Of a DNA stretch of 64,000 nucleotides, positions 28,025 to 36,670 are shown piece by piece (position 1 is the stretch's first letter; each line of letters begins with the position of its first letter). This DNA comes from Methanobacteriota archaeon (lineage in GTDB: Archaea; Halobacteriota; Methanosarcinia; Methanosarcinales; Methanosarcinaceae). Below the pieces are notes generated by a model. It searched no databases, was not told where the DNA came from, and saw only the letters and a list, made by a program, of their open reading frames with translations. The position numbers were made by a program, and so were the translations under genes. Location of the stretch: NCBI GenBank assembly GCA_023399215.1, contig JAEWQJ010000058.1, positions 1-64,000 of the forward strand, written 5' to 3'.

Positions 28025-29200
28025 ATGTACGATCTGATCATAGTAGGGGGAGGACCTTCAGGAGCATCGGCAGGACAGACAGCCGGAAAAAGGGGACTTT
28101 TAACCCTCTTAATCGAGAAAGAAAATTTTCCGAGGTATAAGCCCTGTGGAGGGGCTATTTCTTCTTATTGTTTATCTTGCCTGGATTTCGAGCTCCCGGA
28201 GTCCATAATTGAGAGAAATATCCCAAAGGTGAGAGTTTATTTCAGAAACCGATTTGTAGAAGGAATGAAAGAAAATAACCTGGCTCTGCTGGTTTCCAGA
28301 AAAGTCTTTGATAACTTTTTGCTTGACAAAGCCAGGGAAACCGGAATTGAGATTCATACCGAAGAAGAGGTTCTTGACCTGGTTGAAAAAGAAGATTGCG
28401 TTGAAGTCAGAACCACGGATAATACCTATCTGGGAAGGTTCGTTCTTATTTCAGAAGGTTCGAATGGAACCCTTAAGTACAAAGTAAGGCCGAGAGATAA
28501 AAAAACAGGATATGGGCTGAGCCTGGTTTCGGAAATTCCTGATGACGATGAAGTAATAAGGAACCGGCTTCCAGATATTCTAGATATTCATTTTGGAGTT
28601 GCGCAGGGAGGTTATGGCTGGATCTTTCCCCATGACGGATATTATTCTGCAGGAATTGTAGGGACAGCTCAATATCTTGAGCATCCGAAAAAAATACTGC
28701 TTGATTTTCTGGAGGAAAACGGCTTATCAGGGGACTTTCCGGTTCGTTACCATATTATCCCCAAAGGCGGGATAAAAAGAAAAATCCTCAATTCAAGGCT
28801 GCTCCTGAGCGGGGATGCTGCCGGATTTGTAGATGCTTTCACAGGAGAAGGTATTTCATATGCAATCAGGTCAGGGCAGCTTGCTGCAGAAGCCGTTGCA
28901 GACATTGTCATGTACAGCCAGAAGCTAAGTAGCCTTAAAGCCTATGAATCCAGTTGCAGGCAGGAATTTGGGAATTATCTTTCCAGTTCTCTTAAACTGG
29001 ATAAAATAATGCATCGTTTTCCTGAGACCTCTTTCAAACTGGCTGTTAACAACAGGGAGATCCTGGATAAGTACCTGGATGAGGTGGTAACCAACAAGAA
29101 TTATAAAGAATATGTCCGCTGGTTACTGTTGAACTTCTGCCTGACTGAGTCTGTCTCCAAAATAAAGTCTCTTACACTGGAAGGAACCGATAAAGACTGA
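28025..29200 (+). CDS. Geranylgeranyl reductase family flavoprotein 3
   Basis: 391 residues, close to paralogue 2 (shared GGGPSGASAG, FPRYKPCGG, GVAQGGYGWIFPH, GDAAGFVDAFTGEGISYAIRSG). The active-site segment reads PCGGAIS rather than PCAGGLS, so the loop differs. GGGTG precedes the ATG by 9 nt. The gene is convergent with the RNase P RNA gene; about 48 nt separate their 3' ends. Confidence 0.85.
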   Translation: MYDLIIVGGGPSGASAGQTAGKRGLLTLLIEKENFPRYKPCGGAISSYCLSCLDFELPESIIERNIPKVRVYFRNRFVEGMKENNLALLVSRKVFDNFLLDKARETGIEIHTEEEVLDLVEKEDCVEVRTTDNTYLGRFVLISEGSNGTLKYKVRPRDKKTGYGLSLVSEIPDDDEVIRNRLPDILDIHFGVAQGGYGWIFPHDGYYSAGIVGTAQYLEHPKKILLDFLEENGLSGDFPVRYHIIPKGGIKRKILNSRLLLSGDAAGFVDAFTGEGISYAIRSGQLAAEAVADIVMYSQKLSSLKAYESSCRQEFGNYLSSSLKLDKIMHRFPETSFKLAVNNREILDKYLDEVVTNKNYKEYVRWLLLNFCLTESVSKIKSLTLEGTDKD

Positions 29201-29247
29201 TTAAAAGATAAATGATAAAATGACAAAGAACAAAGGAAAGTAAGTTT

Positions 29248-29613
29248 ATGCGAGTGAGGCACGTAAGCTCCCTTCTGTTCCTGCAAAGATTTCCTATCAC
29301 CCATCAGTGGAGGAAATGGTCCTGAAGACTCTTGCAGTGACGGCATTCGGCTATGCGTTTCCAAAAACAACCGGGAGATTCCGGAACTATCTTCTTCCCG
29401 ATTTCCAACTTGCACCCACGAGGATTCGCCGTTTCATCCATTTTCCCTGAGACCTCAGCTTCCGCATCATCGCATTTTCAGAGGATGGTTATCGTTTCTG
29501 TGCCAGAGCCCGTGCTCTCGCCCGACATCCTTTACAGATGTTCGTGTATCCGGAGCGGTGGGGAGACTTTCCTCAGACCCGAAGGCCCGTCAGCCGTCCA
29601 GCCTCTCTCGCAT
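29248..29613 (-). ncRNA. rnpB: RNase P RNA
   Basis: On the minus strand the conserved regions of RNase P RNA appear in order: GAGGAAAGTC (29565-29574), ACAGAAACG (29493-29501) and ACAGAAGGGAGCTTACGTGCC core (29258-29278). The ends ATGCGAG and CTCGCAT form the terminal P1 helix together with AGGC/GCCT. Length about 366 nt is normal for archaea. It is the catalytic RNA that removes 5' leaders from pre-tRNA. Open frames that overlap it are not genes. Confidence 0.92.
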
Positions 29614-29630
29614 ATTACCTTTTGGAGACC

Positions 29631-29643
29631 TCTATATATTTTT
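29631..29643 (-). promoter_or_regulatory. TATA box of rnpB
   Basis: On the minus strand AAAAATATATAGA is centred about 25 nt before the predicted RNA 5' end. A second TATA-like run lies at 29645-29660. Confidence 0.65.
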
Positions 29644-29685
29644 CTAGTTATATATATTTTTGGGATGCCGAATTTACAAAAAGTC

Positions 29686-30022
29686 GAATAGAATTTTGAG
29701 ATTGAGAAGAGTTTTGAGATTGAGAAGAGTTTTAAGACTGAGAAATGTTTTTCTACAGGAATGATATAATACTTTTATTTAATATTGCCATATTTTATAT
29801 TCTTCGCTGGGCGGTTACAGATATGCCCCTTCCTTATAGTTTATATAAATTTTATGTGTTTGGGGTGCGTCCAAATATTAATATATATGTATTATACTTC
29901 GTAAGTTATGGGTGGACTGTTTCCATCTTCAAGGCTTGTCCGAAAAATCTTATAGATACTTTAATCTCGGGCAATGGCTATAATTCATATCAGTTTTCAG
30001 GCTTATTTTCAAGAGGTAAAAC
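29686..30022. other. Intergenic region with 20-bp tandem duplicates
   Basis: GAGATTGAGAAGAGTTTT occurs two to three times at 29697-29745. The open frame 29745-30026 lacks any homology signal or ribosome-binding site and I do not call it. AGAGGT at 30012-30017 is the ribosome-binding site of the next gene. Confidence 0.5.
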
Positions 30023-31162
30023 ATGAGTGATTGTCTGTTCGATTTGCATATTGGATATGTTCGTTTTAAAAACCCGATTGCACTGGCGCCTATGGCAGGA
30101 ATTGTCGATAGTGCTTTTGCCAACCAGTATGCAAGCAATGCCGGGCTTGTAATTCTTGGAGCCTTTAACCTGGATAAAGCTTCAATAGCTGTTGCTTCAG
30201 CCCTCGTAGCCCGGGGTAGAAAAGAGTTCATCTCCGATGAACCGATGGAGCTTATAAAAAAGGAAATCCAGGCAGTAACGTCCGGAAGTGCCGTAGCGGT
30301 AAATGTAAGGAGTACTACACTTGAACCCCTCATTGAAGCTGCAAAAGTGGTCAAAGAAGAAGGAGCAATCCTTGAGTTAAACGCTCACTGCAGGCAGCCC
30401 GAAATGCTCGAAGCCGGGATGGGAGAAGCTCTTCTCCACGACCTTCCAAGGCTTTCAGCATGGATCAAAGCGATAAAGGAAACCGGAGTTGTGCTTTCAG
30501 TAAAAGTAAGGGCAAACGTGGTAAATGACATCGAACTTGCAAGGCTTATCGATAAGGCAGGTGCGGATATCATACACGTTGATGCCGGGATGGAAGACTT
30601 CGGTGCCGATCTTGATACAATTCTTAACTACAGGGACGCTACAAGGCTCTTCCTGATCGGAAACAATTCGGTCAAGGACTTTGAGTCAGCAAAGGAAATG
30701 TTTACCCGAGGAGCCGATATGGTATCCGCTGCCAGAGGCGTCCTTGAAAATTCAGGGCTTATACAGGAACTGGTAGAAAACGTTACCTCTTACCAGCAGT
30801 CAATAGGCTGGTATAATGCTCCCAAGCACGTTTGCAGCGAAGGGGACTTCAGGGGACTGGCTTTCTGTTGCCTGCCTGTAAAACCCTGTCCTGTACATGA
30901 AAAGTTCCAAAAACTGGGATATACGGCAGAGGAGTTTGCCAGGACAAAGTTTGACTTTGCTAAAGGCACAATGCTGGAATACGGAGAAGACACATGCTTT
31001 GGAAGCCTTGTCTGGTGTTGTAAAATCACCAAGCCCTGCTGGATCAGAGATGGAGTGTTAAACACCATTGGCCTCTCTGACTCAGAATACATGAAGCTTA
31101 AAAAGCAACTGGCAGAATACGTACTGGATCATGCCAGAATCCCGGTAAATGAATCCAATTAA
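30023..31162 (+). CDS. Methanogenesis marker protein 9 (dihydrouridine-synthase-like with Cys-rich tail)
   Basis: 379 residues. The first ~250 resemble a FMN-binding TIM barrel of the dihydrouridine synthase/dihydroorotate dehydrogenase type (NPIALAPMAGIVDSAFA, LNAHCRQPE, VKVRANV, GADMVSAARG). The C-terminus holds FRGLAFCCLPVKPCPV and CFGSLVWCCKITKPCW, the Cys motifs of methanogen marker 9. Its reaction is unknown. First gene of a tightly spaced set: it overlaps the CitG-like gene by 14 nt. Confidence 0.75.
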   Translation: MSDCLFDLHIGYVRFKNPIALAPMAGIVDSAFANQYASNAGLVILGAFNLDKASIAVASALVARGRKEFISDEPMELIKKEIQAVTSGSAVAVNVRSTTLEPLIEAAKVVKEEGAILELNAHCRQPEMLEAGMGEALLHDLPRLSAWIKAIKETGVVLSVKVRANVVNDIELARLIDKAGADIIHVDAGMEDFGADLDTILNYRDATRLFLIGNNSVKDFESAKEMFTRGADMVSAARGVLENSGLIQELVENVTSYQQSIGWYNAPKHVCSEGDFRGLAFCCLPVKPCPVHEKFQKLGYTAEEFARTKFDFAKGTMLEYGEDTCFGSLVWCCKITKPCWIRDGVLNTIGLSDSEYMKLKKQLAEYVLDHARIPVNESN

Positions 31163-32231
31163 TACTGGTTTTACCTGCCAGACACCTGAACTGGCAGAAA
31201 ACCCACAGATTTCAAATCTTATTGCCCGTTGTGCCCAGCTTGCTATGCTACTTGAGGTCTCGGCCTCTCCAAAGCCAGGAAACGTCGATAGGGAACATAA
31301 TTATCCTGACACCTGCTTTGAGCATTTTGTAGCGTCTTCGGTAAGTGTTTACCCTGTTCTCGATCTGGCTGCAAGAAGCAGGAACGGGATAGGTGCACTT
31401 ATCAGAAGTGCTGTTTGCGAAAGTTCTGCCTGGCAAAAAGGAGGAAATACTCATTTCGGCGCCTTTCTGCTACTTATCCCTCTTTCAATGGCTGCAGGCG
31501 AACTATTCAGCTCCTGCGAAAAAGCCCCTTATAAGCTCTTACCAGATGAATTCGAAGCCCTTGCTGCACATGCACATGCTTTTGTTCAGGCAACAGATAG
31601 TGAGGACGCTGTAGAGTTCTACAGGGCTTTCGAAGTGGCAGGAGTGAGAGTTAACAGCGTGGATGAATTCAGCCTTGGAGATCCCGAGTCAACAACCGAA
31701 TTAAAGGCCCAGGAAGTTACCCTTTACGAACTTATGGACATTGCCAGGGGATATGACCTGATTGCAAATGAATGGGTCTCAGGCTTCGGACGCTGCCTTG
31801 AAGGAGCAAAAAGCATAACTGAGTTCATGCAGGCTCAAAATCCGGGAGTTGAGAACTCGGTTTCGAACTGTTCAGGCACAGGTATTAACGAAGCTATTGT
31901 ATACACTTTCCTGAAATTGCTGTCCCTTCACAGGGATACTTTCATCGAGACCAAATTTGATAAAGCTACTGCGGACTATGTTTCCTCCAGAGCAGGCGAG
32001 ATTCTCTCGGCCTGGGAGGAGGCTTCAGGTAATGCTGAATCTTCAGGTAATACTGAATCTTCAAGTAATGCTGAATCTTCAGGCAATACCACCAGAGACT
32101 TTGCAGTTCTGCTTCCTGCTGTACAGGAGTTTGACTCCGAACTTCTCAAAAAGAGAATAAACCCGGGTTCAACAGCCGATATCATCATAGCCGGGCTCTT
32201 CATCGCCCTTCTGGGAGGACTACGCTTTTGA
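31149..32231 (+). CDS. Triphosphoribosyl-dephospho-CoA synthase (CitG/MdcB)-like protein
   Basis: 360 residues. SASPKPGNVDREHNYPDT near residue 38 and KGGNTHFGAFLLLIPL are the CitG family signatures; NPGSTADIIIAGLF is near the end. CitG proteins attach a triphosphoribosyl group to dephospho-CoA, but methanogens have no citrate or malonate lyase, so a different substrate is likely. Its place beside DUF447 and DmrX suggests methanopterin chemistry. Residues ~293-314 are four hexapeptide repeats (SGNAES-like), an in-frame 18-bp expansion absent from ordinary CitG. Confidence 0.75.
   Translation: MNPINTGFTCQTPELAENPQISNLIARCAQLAMLLEVSASPKPGNVDREHNYPDTCFEHFVASSVSVYPVLDLAARSRNGIGALIRSAVCESSAWQKGGNTHFGAFLLLIPLSMAAGELFSSCEKAPYKLLPDEFEALAAHAHAFVQATDSEDAVEFYRAFEVAGVRVNSVDEFSLGDPESTTELKAQEVTLYELMDIARGYDLIANEWVSGFGRCLEGAKSITEFMQAQNPGVENSVSNCSGTGINEAIVYTFLKLLSLHRDTFIETKFDKATADYVSSRAGEILSAWEEASGNAESSGNTESSSNAESSGNTTRDFAVLLPAVQEFDSELLKKRINPGSTADIIIAGLFIALLGGLRF
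32024..32090 (+). repeat. 18-bp coding tandem repeat in the CitG-like gene
   Basis: About 3.7 copies of an 18-bp unit TCAGGTAATGCTGAATCT, encoding S-G/S-N-A/T-E-S. Few substitutions, so recent. Confidence 0.85.
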
Positions 32232-32875
32232 CCGGATTTTCTCCTGAACGCAGAAAAAACGGAAGCGAATCTTCGGCTGTTGATTCTGTCGATTTATATT
32301 CTTTTGGGATCAGAGAAGGCATTTCCGAAACAATTATCAGCACGGGCCTGGAATCCCCCAATGCTGCCCCTATCGGAATAATCGTAAAAGGCGGAAGGAC
32401 TTTTGTCCGGCTTTTCAAAGGCACCCACACCTGGGAAAACGTCTCAAAAGAAAAGTATCTGGCGGCAAACGTAGTGTATGATCCTCTGCTCCTTGTGCGT
32501 TCGACTTTTTTCGATCTTGATCCCTCCGAATTTGACTATGTATCTGTCCATGGGCTCAATTTTCCAATCCTGAAAACAGCTTTAGCCTGGGTCGTTTTCG
32601 AATGTACTGATCTTAAGAATACGGATCATGCTCTTGTGGCCGACCTTATTCCTGTAAAAGCAGGGTTCAATGAAGCTAACTGGAAAAACCTGCCTGTGCC
32701 CAACAGGGGATTCAACGCAGTGCTTGAGGCTACCGTCCATGCGACACGCTACCAGCTTACAGGGGACGAAAAATATCTCAAACTGATCCGCCATTATGAG
32801 TCACTGGCTTCCAAATGTGGGGGAGAAAACGAGAAAAAAGCTATGAAATTGCTTTATGAGGTACTGGAGCTGTGA
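32228..32875 (+). CDS. DUF447 family protein
   Basis: 215 residues, matching DUF447: ISTGLESPNAAPIGIIVKG, FKGTHTWENVSKEKYLAANVVYDPLLLVRS and NRGFNAVLEATVHATRYQL. The fold is expected to be a flavin-reductase-like split barrel. Homologues occur in tetrahydromethanopterin gene clusters of methanogens and methylotrophs, but the step is unproven. Start is TTG, overlapping the CitG-like stop (TTGA), so translation is coupled. Confidence 0.75.
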   Translation: MTGFSPERRKNGSESSAVDSVDLYSFGIREGISETIISTGLESPNAAPIGIIVKGGRTFVRLFKGTHTWENVSKEKYLAANVVYDPLLLVRSTFFDLDPSEFDYVSVHGLNFPILKTALAWVVFECTDLKNTDHALVADLIPVKAGFNEANWKNLPVPNRGFNAVLEATVHATRYQLTGDEKYLKLIRHYESLASKCGGENEKKAMKLLYEVLEL

Positions 32876-33040
32876 ATACTTTATTATTGGGCGTTTAGCT
32901 GTGATTGACTCCCCAGATAAACTCCCCAGATAAAGTTTATAACTTCTCGTTCTCAGTCAAAATTTGTGACTTCTCGTTTTCATTATCCTGAATCTTTTTT
33001 TAGAAAATTATATTATCCCCCTCTGGCATGACTTATTTTC

Positions 33041-33760
33041 ATGAGTTTTCAGAGAATCGCGTGGGGCATTACAGGTGCCGGGCATTTCCTGGACCGCAGT
33101 TATCAGGTCTTTAAGGAAATCAAGCTCCGAAACCCTGAAGTTTCCGTAAACACATTTGTTTCCAGGGCTGGAGAGGAGGTACTGCGCATGTACGGGCTTG
33201 AGCAAAAGCTTGTTAAAATTTCCGGCGGGGACTACCTCGAAGAAATCTTCAGAGAAAGCGAGCAGGGTTCAAGTTCTCCTAAGGTCGGACGCTTTGGTCT
33301 TGACCGATATGACGCCTTATTTGTCACGCCTGCAACCTCAAACACGGTTTCAAAAATCGCTTATGGTATTGCGGATTCCCTTGTTACCAATGCCGTTGCC
33401 CAGGCTGTAAAAGGAAGAGTGCCTGTTTATATTGTGCCTGTAGATATTGAAGGTTCAATTATATCCGAAATGCCCTATAATATCGACCGAAAACAGTGTA
33501 AACATTGCGAAGACTGTCCTCCAAGAGAAAACTGCCCTCATGAAGCAATAACTGAGAAAAACGGTTTCACAGACCAGATCGACCTTCTTAAGTGCAAAGG
33601 CTGCGGGATCTGCAAGGAACTCTGCCCTTATAAAGCTATCAAAGGCGGGCCTGTGGAAGTCCTGGTCCGGGATGTGGATATGCGCAACGTTGAGATTGTA
33701 AAAAGCTTGCAGGGAATTACCGTGCTTGAAAGCCCTGAAAAGATTCTGGATTTCTTTTGA
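33041..33760 (+). CDS. dmrX: Dihydromethanopterin reductase (acceptor) DmrX
   Basis: 239 residues: an N-terminal flavodoxin-like domain (ITGAGHFLDRS, VTPATSNTVSKIAYGIADSLVTNAVAQA) like flavoprotein Dfp/UbiX proteins, then two [4Fe-4S] motifs, CKHCEDCPPRENC and CKGCGICKELC. This is the architecture of the Methanosarcina archaeoflavoprotein-ferredoxin DmrX, which reduces dihydromethanopterin to tetrahydromethanopterin. It is the last gene of the cluster, 165 nt after DUF447, and may have its own promoter (TATA-like at 33003-33016). Confidence 0.82.
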   Translation: MSFQRIAWGITGAGHFLDRSYQVFKEIKLRNPEVSVNTFVSRAGEEVLRMYGLEQKLVKISGGDYLEEIFRESEQGSSSPKVGRFGLDRYDALFVTPATSNTVSKIAYGIADSLVTNAVAQAVKGRVPVYIVPVDIEGSIISEMPYNIDRKQCKHCEDCPPRENCPHEAITEKNGFTDQIDLLKCKGCGICKELCPYKAIKGGPVEVLVRDVDMRNVEIVKSLQGITVLESPEKILDFF

Positions 33761-33890
33761 ATCTTTAATTTTGAATCTTTAATTTTGAATCTTTAGTTTT
33801 CAGTACTTTTGTAGAGGCTTGTAAGAAAAGAGGCTTGTAAAGAAAAGGGCTTATAAAGAAAGGAGCTTGTAAAGAAGCTTGTACTGGTAG
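33757..33890. repeat. Two sets of short direct repeats between convergent genes
   Basis: TTGAATCTTTAATT occurs three times at 33757-33797. A unit of about 18 bp (GGCTTGTAAAGAAA) follows, four times at 33815-33880. No gene. Confidence 0.7.
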
Positions 33891-33918
33891 TTATGAGAAA
33901 TTCAGGTTTTGAAAGGCC

Positions 33919-34617
33919 TCAATAAATTATTCTCAACTGCCTGTTCTCAAGCAATCCACAATTGTCTGACATAAAACGGATAACAGCTTCATCATGGGAA
34001 ATCAGGAGATAACCTATACTCTTCTCAGCCTGAACCGTTTTAAGCATGTGAAGGATCTGGGCTTGAACCGAGACATCCAGGGCTGAAGTTGGTTCGTCAA
34101 GTACGATATATTCGGGTTCGAGCAGGAGAATTCTACCGAGGGCAAGGCGTTGTAGCTGGCCTCCTGAGAGTTGTGAAGGATAGCGAGAAAGCACTTCTTC
34201 TGGAAGGCCTATGGTCATAAGCATCTCTTTTGTTTTTGAGGCATGTTCTATAAGGGGAATTTTGAGGAGCTTCAGAACATCGAAAACCGAGCTTCCTATT
34301 TTTTTCCTTGGGTTAAAAGCGCCAGTAGGGTCTTGAAACATTATCTGGACTTTACGGCGAAAAGCCATATGTTCGGTTTTATTCATTTCGGAAAGCGGAG
34401 AACTCTCATAGTATACAGTACCGTATGTGGGCTTCTCAAGCCCAGCAATAACTCTCCCCAGCGTGCTTTTTCCTTCCCCAGAAGGTCCCATCAATCCAAA
34501 AGTTTCTCCGGACCTGATTTCAAACGAAACCTCTCGGAAAATACATTTTCCCTGGCTTAACAGGCCTTTTCCGTATGTCTTTGATATGCTGTCTGCTCTC
34601 AGTGATATAGAAAACAC
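33919..34617 (-). CDS. Dipeptide/nickel-type ABC transporter ATP-binding subunit (DppF-like)
   Basis: 232 residues. Walker A GPSGEGKST, signature LSGGQLQRLALGR, Walker B YIVLDEPTSALD and the switch His (LLISHD) are intact. It lacks the C-terminal oligopeptide-transporter tail (HPY-RC-P) that its partner has, so it is shorter than typical DppF. It pairs with the next gene, overlapping it by 19 nt, and powers import of peptides, nickel or another small ligand. Last gene of a five-gene minus-strand operon. Confidence 0.85.
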   Translation of the reverse strand: MFSISLRADSISKTYGKGLLSQGKCIFREVSFEIRSGETFGLMGPSGEGKSTLGRVIAGLEKPTYGTVYYESSPLSEMNKTEHMAFRRKVQIMFQDPTGAFNPRKKIGSSVFDVLKLLKIPLIEHASKTKEMLMTIGLPEEVLSRYPSQLSGGQLQRLALGRILLLEPEYIVLDEPTSALDVSVQAQILHMLKTVQAEKSIGYLLISHDEAVIRFMSDNCGLLENRQLRIIY

Positions 34618-35714
34618 CTCACAGCCCTTTGACCAGTTTCTTTAATTTCGGGATGGATTTGAGTGCAGCGCTTTTCCCTTAAAGGGCATCTCGGGTGGAA
34701 CCTGCAGCCCGAAGGAAGGCTACTAAGAGACGGGGAAAAACCGGGTATGGGAATAAAGCCCTTTTCAGGCAGGCTGTTTAGAAGACCTCTGGTGTAAGGG
34801 TGTAAAGGGTTCTCAAAAAGGCTTGAAGGATCAGCGAGTTCTACAATCTCCCCTGCATACATCACGGCAATTCTGTCTGCAAGCCTTTGCACAAATCCAA
34901 GGTCATGGCTTATTAGAAGCAGGGCACTCTTCCGTTCCATTTTCAGATTCCCAAGTTCAGCTTCAAGTTCGGCTATGCATTTTTTGTCAAGTCCTTTGCT
35001 GGGTTCGTCTGCTATAAGGAGTGAAGGATTAAGTATGGTTGAAGCAGCAATCAAAAAACGCTGGTTCATCCCACCTGAACACCATGATGGGTAAGAGTTC
35101 ATGCACTCAGAGAAGTCCGCAAAACCCATACGTTTCAGGGCTAATGCGACTCTGGAAAGTGCCGTCTTTTTCTTTTCCTTCTGGTGCACATATAGGGGTT
35201 CTGCAAGCTGGTGACCTATGGAATATACAGGGTTGAGGGAAAGTGAGGGGTTCTGAAAAATAATAGCAATTTCTTTACCTCGAATCTTTGCCATTTCCTT
35301 TTCGTTTATTCCTAGCAGGTTTTTTCCCCTGAATTCTATGTTCCCTTTTACCCTTGACTCAGGGGGCAGGAGGTTCATAATTGTATGTGCAACGACAGAT
35401 TTTCCGCATCCGGTCTCTCCTACAAGGGCCAGAGTTTCATTTTCTTTAATCGAGAAAGAAATTCCCGAAAGTACGTTTACGGTTTCTATTCCCTGAAATG
35501 AGACCTTAAGGTCCCTTATTTCAAGCAATGTATTCCCTTCAAGCAATGTATTCCCTTCAAGTACTGTATTCCCTTCAAGTACTGTATTCCCTTCAAGCAA
35601 TGTATTCCCTTCAAGCAATGTATTCCTTTCAAATACTGTGTTCCTTTCAAGCGATGTATTCCTTTCAAGCAATGTGTCCCTTTCAAGCAATGTGCTCCTG
35701 TAATGGGCTTTCAT
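34599..35714 (-). CDS. Dipeptide/nickel-type ABC transporter ATP-binding subunit (DppD-like) with repeat extension
   Basis: 371 residues. After MKAHYR come ten hexapeptide repeats (consensus NTLLEG) to about residue 66, then the normal ATPase: LLEIRDLKVSF, Walker A GETGCGKSVVA, signature CSGGMNQR (Leu replaced by Cys), Walker B LLIADEPSKGLD, and a C-terminal HPYTRGLL...FHPRCP. The start overlaps the permease stop by 4 nt, so the repeat tract really is translated. The last repeat ends in LLEI, the usual first residues of the domain, so the tract grew by reduplication of the N-terminus. Confidence 0.85.
   Translation of the reverse strand: MKAHYRSTLLERDTLLERNTSLERNTVFERNTLLEGNTLLEGNTVLEGNTVLEGNTLLEGNTLLEIRDLKVSFQGIETVNVLSGISFSIKENETLALVGETGCGKSVVAHTIMNLLPPESRVKGNIEFRGKNLLGINEKEMAKIRGKEIAIIFQNPSLSLNPVYSIGHQLAEPLYVHQKEKKKTALSRVALALKRMGFADFSECMNSYPSWCSGGMNQRFLIAASTILNPSLLIADEPSKGLDKKCIAELEAELGNLKMERKSALLLISHDLGFVQRLADRIAVMYAGEIVELADPSSLFENPLHPYTRGLLNSLPEKGFIPIPGFSPSLSSLPSGCRFHPRCPLREKRCTQIHPEIKETGQRAVRCFLYH
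35522..35700 (-). repeat. Ten 18-bp coding tandem repeats at the start of the ABC ATPase
   Basis: Consensus on the plus strand CAAGCAATGTATTCCCTT. Copies nearest the ATPase domain are almost identical; those near the start codon have diverged (ER instead of EG), which suggests growth from the domain side. Confidence 0.9.
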
Positions 35715-36670
35715 AGTGTATTTACACCTTCTCTGGAGTGTTCTTCTTCCTTTGCTTCAAGCCCGAAACCTATCAGCGCGATAGACAGTACACAGAGGGT
35801 GATACAGATCCCTGGAGGCATATACCACCACCACATGTCCCGAATAAAACCACCTTGAGAAAAAGCAAAAGAAAGCATCATTCCCCAGCTTTTCATGCTT
35901 ACGTCGCCAAGTCCCAGGAAAGAAAGAGATGCCTCAGAAATCATTGCCGAAGCAGTTGCCAGCATGAACTTGGGAAACAGGACGTGGATAATGTTTGGGA
36001 ATATATCTGATTTCATGATGTAGTAAGAGGAAAAACCCATACACTGGGCACTTTTTACGTAACCTGCTTCCCTGAGCTGTAAAGTCTTTGAACGGGTGAC
36101 TCTGGCAGTTGACTCCCAGGAAAGAAGCCCCAATATAGCTATCAGGATCCAGATGCTCGGCCTCAGAAATGCTCCAAGGACTATAATAAGGGGGATCTTG
36201 GGGATAACAAGGACAACATCAGTAAAGCCCATTAACAGCTCATCAATGATTCCTCTGAAATAGCCTGCACAGAGACCTAACGCAGTCCCGATGAAAGTTG
36301 AGATCAGGGCTGCCATAAAACCTACTGTCATTGAGATCCTTGCCCCAAACACCAGTTCTGAAAGGACATCATTTCCGATGTCATTTGTCCCAAGCAGGTG
36401 TTCTTCCGAAGGGGCTTCGTAGGGTATGAAACGCTCTTCTGGGGCATAAGGAGCAAAAATTGAAGGAAAAAGCGCCATAAAAATAAAAAGTACAAAGAGG
36501 AGAACGCCTATCCAGTTGAATACTCCCTGGAAACCTTTCTGTTTCTGAAAAATCCAGAAAGAAGGTTCTCCAGGAAATTCGAAGTTGCAAGCTTCGGATT
36601 TTTTTTCAGAAAAACCTTCAATACCCGCTTCTTTCATACAGGAAATATCAGTACAGTCAGATTGATTCAT
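35711..36670 (-). CDS. ABC transporter permease (DppC/NikC-like)
   Basis: 319 residues. About six membrane segments (VFNWIGVLLFVLFIFMAL at the N-terminus, then MTVGFMAALISTFIGTALGL onward). The EAA loop GYVKSAQCMGFSSYYIMKSDIFPN contacts the ATPases. LLGTNDIGNDVLSELVFGAR is a DppC hallmark. An unusual N-terminal extension of ~45 polar residues with cysteines precedes the first helix. Overlaps its neighbours on both sides, so it is co-translated. Confidence 0.87.
   Translation of the reverse strand: MNQSDCTDISCMKEAGIEGFSEKKSEACNFEFPGEPSFWIFQKQKGFQGVFNWIGVLLFVLFIFMALFPSIFAPYAPEERFIPYEAPSEEHLLGTNDIGNDVLSELVFGARISMTVGFMAALISTFIGTALGLCAGYFRGIIDELLMGFTDVVLVIPKIPLIIVLGAFLRPSIWILIAILGLLSWESTARVTRSKTLQLREAGYVKSAQCMGFSSYYIMKSDIFPNIIHVLFPKFMLATASAMISEASLSFLGLGDVSMKSWGMMLSFAFSQGGFIRDMWWWYMPPGICITLCVLSIALIGFGLEAKEEEHSREGVNTL

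Noticed and set aside
29101..29691. Open frames on both strands across 29.1-29.7 kb
   Set aside because: They overlap the RNase P RNA gene, whose conserved regions and terminal helix are clear.
29745..30026. 93-codon plus-strand frame before marker 9
   Set aside because: No ribosome-binding site, no family pattern and it overlaps the real start region of the next gene.
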